DNA from: Lytechinus pictus | Taxonomy: Eukaryota > Echinodermata > Echinoidea > Temnopleuroida > Toxopneustidae | DNA length: 64,000 nt | Assembly: GCF_037042905.1 (NCBI RefSeq) | Contig: NW_026974141.1 | Coordinates: 4,580,001-4,644,000 of the forward strand | Reading direction: 5' to 3' | Shown here: piece by piece, positions 56,091 through 64,000 of the stretch | Numbering within the stretch: position 1 is the stretch's first letter | How the letters are laid out: each line of letters opens with the position of its first letter | The notes under the pieces: model-generated | The model's database searches: none | What the model was told of the DNA's origin: nothing | Seen by the model: only the letters and a program-made list of their open reading frames with translations | Translations under genes and position numbers: made by a program

Positions 56091-57539
56091 TTGGGCATAC
56101 TATTAAACTTCCCATCTGTGTAATTTTTCCCTGGGAGAGAGGGAGAGAGAGAGAGAGAGTAGGAGAGAAAGGGGGAGAGGAAAAAAGTAAGAGAGAAGAG
56201 GAAAGAAAAGGGGAGAGGGAGAGTTATGCATCTTTTACATGATGCATCAAAATAGGTTCACATCTTCTCAAGATCAACATTATTGTATACTTGGCACTTT
56301 GGGATGGATATCTAAATTTGTCATCTATATATATATGTACAAATGTTTACATCCGCATTTATTAAATACATTTTGAAGGAAGGATTTTTTTCCTCAAAGT
56401 CATATGAGATACTAAGATGGGATAAAAGAATTTCTAAGAGATCATATTTGTGAACACCGATGGAGTGTGCCTGCACATCGAATGCTATGATGAACCTCAA
56501 CCTTCAATTTCTGTTTTCCCCCTTTTCTCTGAATTTCCATCTTAAATCAAAATTGACATCTTACATGTAAATCAAAATTGAATCAGGAAGTGTACATGTG
56601 CATCAATCTTGTAAAAACTTCATACTAATTACATGAAAATTAGTCATTGATATAGCAGCTTTTATTTATTATTATTCACAAATGTTCAAACTTGGAGCAA
56701 GAGCCAATATCAGGAAAAAGTATTTACTACATGTATACTGTACATACACAGTAAATATGTATGTACACATTGGCATTAAATCATTGTTTTTGATCAATGC
56801 CATAATAAAAGAACACAATTTTATACAGGGGTGTGAGAGTTCAGATTTTTATCTGATTTCAGATTTTTTGTTTTGATTTTCAGCTTAATTTCAGCTTATT
56901 TTTGGCCTTCCTCTGTACAAAAAGTTTGGGAGCTCTTTCTATTTCAGACTTTTTCAACACTCTTCAGCTTTTTTCAGATCTTTTTATTAGTGGCCACTCA
57001 CACCCCTGAATTATTCCCATTCCTTCATGCAAGCCTAAAAATGGTTCAAACTATAAAATAAGAGTAAAATATACTGTAGCCTATTAAATTGTATTATTAT
57101 GAAGCACTCACATACTGTACATGGTAATGAAACAATGCCTCATTATAATATGTGTGTGTATTGCATAAAAGCAGATATTCAATCTCCTAAAGTTCCTTTA
57201 TAATCTCAAGAGATGCAGGCTTTTAAAAGGCGCACAGTCAGGAAGACTCGCAACACCAGACATAATACCTCATCAAAATCCGGCGTCTTTCTGACAAACA
57301 CAAAAGGATTGAGAGTTTGCCTCTTATTAGATTTTGTGGCAAACCTGGCCTTGATAATTGGCGATGCAAATTGGTTCTTGGAACCCACAAATTGGATATA
57401 TTTTCCCCTCTTTTGCATTTTCATATTTCATGAGAGTGAAATGGAAAGTGATGACGTGGAGCACAAGAGCTACGTGTAAATGTATGTAGATGGAGGGAGA
57501 GATAAAGATAAAATGGAGACGGAGAGGGGGAAAAGGCAT
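56091..57539. other. Intergenic or intronic, one unassigned frame
   Basis: GA-rich at 56130-56225. An 88-codon plus-strand frame at 57213-57479 reads KGLRVCLLLDFVANLALII, a hydrophobic segment, but matches no family I recognise and lacks clear splice sites. Confidence 0.35.
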
Positions 57540-57780
57540 ACATGATAGATAGATCTTTAGAAAGATTGATAGATGGATAGATAGAGAAATAGATCTTTAG
57601 ATAGATTGATAGTTAGATGGATACTTGTAGATAGATAGATAGATCTATAGATAGATATATATAATATAGAAAGATAGATAAATAGATCTTTAGATATATT
57701 ATAGATTGATGGATGGATGGATAGATAGATAGATAGATACATGTAGATAGATAGATAGATGGATAGATAGATACATGAAG
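57540..57780. repeat. (GATA)n microsatellite
   Basis: Interrupted GATA/GATCT tetranucleotide runs. Tyr/Ile/Ser-rich minus-strand frames come from this repeat. Confidence 0.92.
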
Positions 57781-58710
57781 GTACAGTGTAGCTAGATAGG
57801 GAGAGAGAGAGAGGGAGGGGGTGCAGAGATATGAATAAAGCAATTTGTGCTTTGATGAAACAGAAATATAGAGATTTACATTGTACCACTGTGATTTAGA
57901 TCAGAGCAAAATAAAGCTAGATATATTTTTTTCTAATTACATGTTGGCCCTATTTGTTTTCCATTGACGATATATGCACACCCAATGTATTTTATTTTTA
58001 ATTGCTACAATATAAAGCAACAGAATTACAACTTACATACAGTGTAGGTCTATTTGTATGTTTATATAGTCTTTTTTAATCTTTTAAGAGGTATTCACAG
58101 ATTTTTTTGTCACTTTATGACAGACCAACAAATGATTACCTTTCATTCTCTTGTAATTGAATTATAAATAAAGTATTTACATGAATAAAGTCATGAATAT
58201 TTGAACTTACATGTAGAAGAAGAAAAATTAACAAATGAAGTCAACAAATAAAACGCATTCATGCTTTGAGCGATGAGGAATACATGGTATTAAAAAATAA
58301 ATTGAATATAAAAGTGAAAAATGATAATGATAATTAGGACAAAGATAATAACAATTATTGGTATAAAGATTAATAATTATATAAAAAAACAATTTATCAA
58401 TAAATAATAATCAAATGAAAAAAAAGATGCTTCAAAAGCAATATTGACCTGTTTGCATTTGTGAGTTTATTTTCATCATAGAGAACAGATATTTTCAGAG
58501 AAATTTTAGAGTGGAATCAATTAAACACTGTCAAAACCTGCCAGCTGCTAGCTGTTTTATATTCATCACCTTTATTTTATTTTTAACCTGGGAACGGGCC
58601 AATAAAGAGACAGTCGTGCATTAATACACTGCAATGACCTTCCGTTCATCCATGCCCGCCCGTCTGTCCTTATGAGGTCAATGACCGGGTGGTCGCTCAC
58701 CTCACTGGTT
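57781..58710. other. Intergenic, nothing recognised
   Basis: AT-rich to 58500. Slightly higher CpG at 58600-58740, where an exon-like segment ends at GGAG|GTGAGT near 58756 without a recognised product. Confidence 0.35.
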
Positions 58711-58764
58711 ATTGTTGCGTTGCACGCGATCGCAACACGTCTGTATCGTTGGAGGTGAGTCAGT

Positions 58765-59922
58765 ATTGCCTCTGAATGAGCTTCCTGGAAAATGCCTAGA
58801 ATTCTTGGAATCAGAAGCGTTCGAACCCCAGAGAGGATATTACAGGCCCATTATTGGGGATGGGAAAAATATATCCCAGGCAACTGAATTGCTTTGTGTG
58901 TGTGTTTGTTTTGTCGATATGGGGATGCGTCTTAAAAAAAAAAGATGCGTCACCAAATCTATTTGATTTAGGGTAATCTACTTGTATAGAACAGGGGAGC
59001 TATTTGTTACAAGCTACTGAAATCCTTGCATCTGATTTGCTCAGGTTACAATTTGTCAGTGAAAATCACGGTTTTGTTCTATTTGATTTAGGACACTATA
59101 GTGTATACATGTATGTAGAACAGGGGAGCTTTTCAATGAAACAAGTAGTGATTTTTCACTATTTGTTACAGGCTACTGAAATCCTTGCGTCTGATTGGTG
59201 CAGGATACAATTTGTCAGTGAAAATCACAGGTTTGCTTCTGAATTGGGCTCCAGAAAAATACCTAGAATTCTTGGACTTGGAAGCGCGTCAACCCCATTA
59301 GGTGGTTTCAGACCGCCTCGAAGTTCGCCAGTTCCAGGTATTCTCTGATCGGGAAATTTACCCCGATCAGAAAATACCAGGTATTTTGGCGGTCTGAAAG
59401 CAAACTACGCGTAATATCCCCGAAAGAAAATACCCGATAAATAGTAGGTACTTGGCGAAATTACGAGAATTTTCGCGGGGATTTTTCCAAGGTCGTGGGT
59501 ATTTTGGCGGTCTGAAAGCAAATTACGGGAACTTTTAGCCCAGCGTGTCGTTGGGTGCGGCGCCGTGGGTGGCTGCTGGGCTAGTGATTTTGAATCTTGC
59601 GCCTTGCTTGCTTATCAGACCATACTGCGCATGCTCGTAACTTCAGGAACTACTTCAGGAACTTATCCCGAAGGGTATGTTTCAGGGCGGTGTGAATGCA
59701 GGAATAATTAATGGGTATTTTTCAGCCTAAAAAAGTTCTCGTAATTTAACGGGGATTCTTGTGATCGAGGCGGTTTGAAACCACCTAGAGAGGATGCATG
59801 CCATTGGGGGGGGGGGGATGTATAAATTAAATCCCAGGCATCTAATGGCTTTTTATGAGTGTTTTGTCGATATGATGGAAGTGGATTCTAATATTTCCTT
59901 TCTAAGAAAGATGCGTCATCAC
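58765..59922. repeat. Local duplication, one copy split by a transposon
   Basis: 58765-58955 (CCTCTGAATGAGCTTCCTGG, GCCTAGAATTCTTGGAATC, AACCCCAGAGAGGAT, TCCCAGGCAACTGAATTGCT, GTTTTGTCGATATG, AGATGCGTCA) recurs in order at 59235-59300 and 59786-59922. The second copy carries the element at 59301-59785 exactly between CAACCCCA and GAGAGGAT. A smaller duplication of CTACTGAAATCCTTGC.TCTG and ACAATTTGTCAGTGAAAATC lies at 59005 and 59170. Confidence 0.8.
59301..59785. mobile_element. MITE with GGTGGTTTCAGACCGCCTCGA-like termini
   Basis: Left GGTGGTTTCAGACCGCCTCG and right, reversed, GGTGGTTTCAAACCGCCTCG differ at one base; TA flanks both sides (59299-59300 and 59786-59787). The interior holds two copies of GGTATTTTGGCGGTCTGAAA, GGGTATTTT blocks and CTTCAGGAACTACTTCAGG. 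It is GC-richer than its surroundings. No ORF. Confidence 0.88.
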
Positions 59923-60431
59923 TTTTCTCTCTTTAATTTTCATCCACCCTGCGGACCAGATACAGATCAAGAATATATATTAGTATTCATGCAGATAGAA
60001 ACATATTCTTGGCTTAAGGATAGATTTACATACAGTACAGTATATAAAAGGATAGTTATAATTTGTTTTTTCAATTTGTCATGTTTTTATTTTAGTGCTT
60101 TATTGAAAAGCAAATACATGAAGGGCCCACATGTACTTACACTGTGTTTGCATATTTTCAACTGATAAAAATAGACATATGAAATCCTGTAGCTTATTAT
60201 GATCCATTGTTTATAATATAGAACTAAGGGTATTGATGCATTGTCTCAGTAAATTGAAACCTAATGAGATTATATTTAGAAATTGATCAAAACTGAATTA
60301 TAAGCACTTCACATCAATAACAAGTAATTGATAGAATATTCCCAATATAAGTGCCGATCTCACATTCTATGCGATTCATTTGTATTACTGGAAATGGGAA
60401 CCCTGTGAAAGCAATCATCAAAACCTCACTG
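59923..60431. other. Intergenic, nothing recognised
   Basis: AT-rich, with a 123-codon frame ending at 60165 that has no family match. Confidence 0.4.
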
Positions 60432-60721
60432 AGGGCCTTTTCACACGTGAATCTTGAATCATCATCGTAATGACGATTGCAATTCATCTTTAGAATCATC
60501 GGACCTTTCACATGCTCACTCGAAATCTGTGATTTGTGTGAAACTTATTTTACTGGAATTCACCTCCGGAATAGAATTTAAATTTATGATTGTGATTAGC
60601 GTTTGAGATTCTAATAATGTTCTGGTTTGGTTTCACACATGCTTAAAATTCACCATTAGCCTTATTTTTCACTGGAATCATCATTCAAATTGCTTTTTTT
60701 TTTACTGTGTGAAAGGACGGT
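60432..60721. mobile_element. MITE with GGGCCTTTTCACAC termini
   Basis: GGGCCTTTTCACACGTGAAT at the left mirrors ACTGTGTGAAAGGACGG at the right. TTCACA/TGTGAAA blocks also recur inside near 60505, 60535 and 60630. About 290 bp, no ORF. Confidence 0.65.
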
Positions 60722-62199
60722 CTCATACATTTTCTGGTGTCATTGACCAGCAAATAGAAAAGGCTCTAATATTCTATTGTTCGGATAATTGAATGGTTCT
60801 CCTTTGTTACAGATGATATGATATGATATTCATCATAAAGTTGAATGCCCTGTGCAGGAGAAGGTGAAGCTGTTCACATCTGTATTTTGAATTTTTCTTG
60901 TTTACATATTTATTTTTCTCTGGCGACTTTTAATGGTACATGAGATTGTGTGGTGTCCGTGCATGCTTGGGTTTTAAAGCAGATACAATTTATTTCTGTC
61001 ACCGACCTTTAAGATCACTATCTGAAAGACATCTACATTGTACATGTAGATGAGCAACATGAGTGCCTTTGAGACATATAAATTCAGTGACTGGGATTTT
61101 AAACCTTGACTTTCATGTAGTCAGGCCACAGATGATGTTTGGCATTACATGTACATAATTTAGTCTTTGAAAACTTTTTCTGGGCAGGTTTTTCGGTCAT
61201 AATTTTCAAGATTTAATTTGTTACTTTCTTCAGCCATTGTACAGTGCATACTGTATAAAGTTGCGATTCTTGAAATTGAATTTTATAAAATGTTAAAAAT
61301 CTTGAAATTAAGCTCGATGAAATTCAAATAAGTATCATAATACCTAAGGTTAGAAACGGGTTGTAAAAGTTCAGTTGACCAGTATGTGAAGTAAATTGGG
61401 AGTACATACATGTAGTACATACTGTCATAATGTTCCAATACATACAAGAGTGTGCATACATGTACATCTAGGGACCATGGAATCTCTTTCCATCTGTAGA
61501 TTCTTGAGAATATATTATTATTTTTAATTTATTTTTTTACATTTTACATCTAGGATGTAGTCCTGTCTCATATACAGCGTGTAACCGTAGGTGCATGCGT
61601 TATACATGTATCAGAAAGCAACAAAGAAAGATTGTATCCTCAAATCGTCAGCCCATTCCATGCTTCATAAAATATGAATTCAGTTACTTTCTATTCTCGT
61701 CATGAATGTTTAATTTTTCCTATCTATAACTTGATTAATTTCGTCAGCTGGTATCAAACGCAAATGGTATTCTTCAAAAATATCCTTACTATTAAACAAT
61801 TTGGCTGATAAATTGCTGCAATACAGAAGCCTGAAGGACTTTGAACCATTGTTTTATAATGTAATTCTCTCTCTACCACCATAATCTCATTAAAATAGTA
61901 CATTATAAGATTTTCTTTCAATATGTAAATTCAAAAATGACTCATTTTGTACCATCTGGCCATGCTTTGAAATTGTTTATTTGCTTTTGTTTTATTTTGG
62001 CACAGGTGATATCCCTTTACCGCATTATATAGTCATGGTATTTCCTTATTTACTATCTAAGTTCACTGAACTGTCTCGCCATTATCTGGAGAGTTCACGC
62101 CCAGAAATAGTCCGAGTGATTTGAATCACGTTTTCATATTGAATATGTACTATTCCCTCATTAATGAGCCATATTCTTTGCAGCATATTTATATAATAT
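60722..62199. other. Intergenic, nothing recognised
   Basis: AT-rich; several TACATGTA octamers but no exon or element ends that I can support. Confidence 0.4.
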
Positions 62200-62325
62200 T
62201 GACTGGTCTTGAGGGGAACATCAAATATATTGCCAGCAAAAGAATCATATTGGCCCGAGTCTTTAGACGAGGGCAATATGGGTCTTTTAAGGGCAATATA
62301 TTTGATGTTCCCCGAAAGAAGGGCA
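62200..62325. mobile_element. Foldback element with a perfect 22-bp inverted repeat
   Basis: The 22 bp at 62213-62234 (GGGGAACATCAAATATATTG and two more bases) are exactly the reverse complement of 62292-62313. Outside these, GACTGGTCTT and AAGGGCAGTC also pair. The centre TTGGCCCGAGTCTTTAGACG forms another small stem with AGGGCAA. Confidence 0.8.
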
Positions 62326-62429
62326 GTCAATATTTTTATTATCATCCAAATCAGATATCTAGAGCAAAAATCATGATAACAGTGATATCTTTTAAGAATA
62401 GAGTTCTGTTGTGTCATGATAATATCAGT

Positions 62430-62545
62430 GTCTAGGCTCTGCACTTTACCATTATGACGTACTTGCAAGCACCCAGATCCAGGGTTGTCTTTATTATGAC
62501 GTAGATCGTTGGTGCGCGGAACATTATGAAGCGTATCACTTCATT
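62430..62545. repeat. Segment related to the core of the 45601-46030 element
   Basis: TTACCATTATGACGTACTTG, GTTGTCTTTATTATGACGTA and GTTGGTGCGCGGAAC follow the order of the homologous blocks at 45820-45890. Terminal repeats are not recognised here, so this is a remnant or relative. Confidence 0.55.
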
Positions 62546-63604
62546 CGCATCCTCAAAGGCCCGGATGTGAGACCAGGGAAAATACAAAGGTATATTTTGC
62601 GTCGTCTCTGCATGCAAAGTCAATACGCGCATTGAGACCGAGGAAAATACAAACAATATACCTATCCCTTCCCGATAATAATAAAATACAGGGAAATACG
62701 GTTTTGTAAATGACCAGCTCAGATTTCTGATACGGGTGATAATGTATTTTAGATACAAGTACAGGTATCGAACGATGGCCTGGATTTTGTGTGGGTACAT
62801 ACAATAGTTAGACATATGGCACCCCAGTTCCCAACAAACAAACAAAAAGGGTATGACCCCCTCCCCCCTGGCCCCAAAAATAAAATAAAATAAAATGAAA
62901 CCCTCAAAGACCATGCATTTTATTGGCCAACAACATACAATAGCATATTTAGCATAAACATAAAGCAACATTATATAGCATATTATAAAAAGGAAAGAAA
63001 ATAATGAAAATATTTTTCAAAAATAATCACAAATTAACAATGAAAAATAAAAAAATTGTAATTGAAGAATGAAAAAAAAGGGGAAAAAATGTAACCAATT
63101 AATAGAAAAAAAAATGAAATCAAATCCAGTTTGATGAGAAATAGGATAAGAAACAAATAATTAACCCTCCTGCTCCCACCCTGAAACACAAAAAGAGAGT
63201 AAACTATTGCATGGTTTCAAGACTCCCTCCCACCATCACAGTGGTAGCCAGTGTATGATATGGATCATAAACAACACGCCATATTTCTTTTTGTTTGTAC
63301 CTTCTCAGGATAATGGCCTCATATCATCCAATGTTATTCCAGAGCAGTCTCCCAATATTGTCATGTCCTTTAGATGACCTGCAAAGATGACCGATGTATT
63401 GTTTTCCGGGGAGGCCCATCAGATATTCAGCCCCCTTCCCCCATTTCCCACTTTATGATTTATTTTGAAAGAAAATCTACAAAAAAAAAATATTTCAGTA
63501 TTGTACATGTACATGTACATTTTGGTTTTATATGTGTCTTATGACCTTGTCCATAATTGTACATTGGCAAGAAGAGGGCAGTTGCTTTCAAATTTATAGA
63601 AAAA
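62546..63604. other. Intergenic, nothing recognised
   Basis: AT-rich with A-runs (62995-63130) and short C-runs. The 179-codon minus-strand frame at 62432-62971 overlaps the repeat remnant and has no recognisable domain. Confidence 0.4.
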
Positions 63605-63960
63605 CACTGCCCCCTTCTCGAGGTAAAACCCTCTAGCTCCATGTACATGTACGTCCCTACATGTAGCTATCTGCCTCCTTCCCGAGGTAAAACCCTCTGG
63701 CTACGCCCCTGCCTACCCCCTTCTCGAGGTAAAACCCTCTGGCTACCCCACTGCCTACCCCCCTCCCGAGGTAAAACCGTCTGGCTAAGCCCCTGTCTAC
63801 CCCCTTCTGAGGTAAAACCCTCTGCCTGCCCCCTTCCTGAGGTAAAACCCTCTGGCTACGCCCCTGTCTACCCCCTTCCCGAGGTAAAACCCTCTGGCTA
63901 CCCCACTGTCTATATATCCCCTTCTCAAGGGAAAACCCTCTGGCCATGCCCCAGTCTCCA
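63605..63960. repeat. 42-bp minisatellite, about eight units
   Basis: CCGAGGTAAAACCCTCTGGC recurs at spacings of about 64, 42, 42, 41, 30, 42 and 45 bp, linked by CTAC.CC..TG.CTACCCCC. Because 42 is a multiple of three, long frames with PPSRGKTLWL-type repeats stay open in both directions; these are not taken as genes. Confidence 0.9.
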
Positions 63961-64000
63961 GCTCTGAAAAGGTTAATAGAATCTGTCTGGAAAGGGGCTC

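Larger units (their letters stand above)
43050..63670. other. Region enriched in the palindrome TACATGTA
   Basis: By reading I count about 47 exact TACATGTA octamers here, several overlapping as TACATGTACATGTA, against 3 in the preceding 43 kb (near 30430, 33127 and 41528). They lie in many contexts, in unique sequence and in some element ends. The cause is unknown. Confidence 0.7.

Noticed and set aside
57557..57889. 110-codon Tyr/Ile/Ser-rich minus-strand ORF
   Set aside because: Direct translation of a GATA microsatellite.
62432..62971. 179-codon minus-strand ORF
   Set aside because: Overlaps a remnant related to the 45601-46030 element, has mixed low-complexity content and no recognisable domain.
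63557..63967. 136-codon Pro/Ser/Lys repeat ORF
   Set aside because: Explained by the 42-bp minisatellite; frames on both strands are open and no splice or domain evidence exists.

Overview
The window looks like echinoderm nuclear DNA, most likely sea urchin. It is AT-rich and gene-poor, with spliced genes on canonical GT-AG introns. It is packed with short non-autonomous DNA transposons, tRNA-derived SINEs and microsatellites, and it carries a pair of intronless rhodopsin-type GPCR paralogues of the kind expanded in sea urchin genomes. The taxon is inferred from content; a hemichordate or other marine deuterostome is the main alternative. No bacterial, phage, CRISPR or operon structure is present.

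Four protein-coding loci can be supported. (1) A C-type lectin exon at 9490-9710 keeps EPN and WND sugar/calcium motifs but needs a one-base frameshift, so it is probably a pseudogene fragment. (2) An intronless class A GPCR lies on the minus strand at 13152-14216. (3) A second, paralogous GPCR lies on the same strand at 19658-20665. (4) A five-exon minus-strand TIGAR gene (fructose-2,6-bisphosphatase of the histidine phosphatase superfamily) spans 31362-39411. I reconstructed it by splicing: 32, 157, 75, 87 and 675 nt of coding sequence give 341 codons plus stop, with the RHG motif built across the exon 1/2 junction.

Layout. 1-9 kb: transposon-rich, with two SINEs and a large element whose internal repeats carry perfect AGGTCAAAGGTCA (DR1) sites. 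9-10.7 kb: lectin fragment and an unidentified open stretch. 13-21 kb: the GPCR pair, with a heat-shock-type promoter (two perfect three-unit HSEs plus a TATA box) between them that drives no visible protein. 22.6-26.2 kb: a tandem array of about 1.45 kb units rich in CA repeats and long polypurine tracts. 26-31 kb: nested MITE/SINE, two hAT-type elements with perfect 8-bp target duplications, and foldback elements. 31-39.4 kb: TIGAR, whose first intron holds a 1.45 kb inverted-repeat element flanked by TTA. 40-64 kb: no gene I can identify, with dispersed elements (including a Tc1-type element), tandem repeats and a striking excess of the palindrome TACATGTA.

The genes show no functional linkage to one another. 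The GPCR pair is a local duplication; TIGAR is a housekeeping metabolic gene. Most ordered structure in the window is mobile DNA, and several elements carry sequences matching known transcription-factor sites (DR1, HSE, CCAAT), which is the most interesting theme. I could not run searches, so transposon superfamily names rest on terminal repeats and target-site duplications read by eye.
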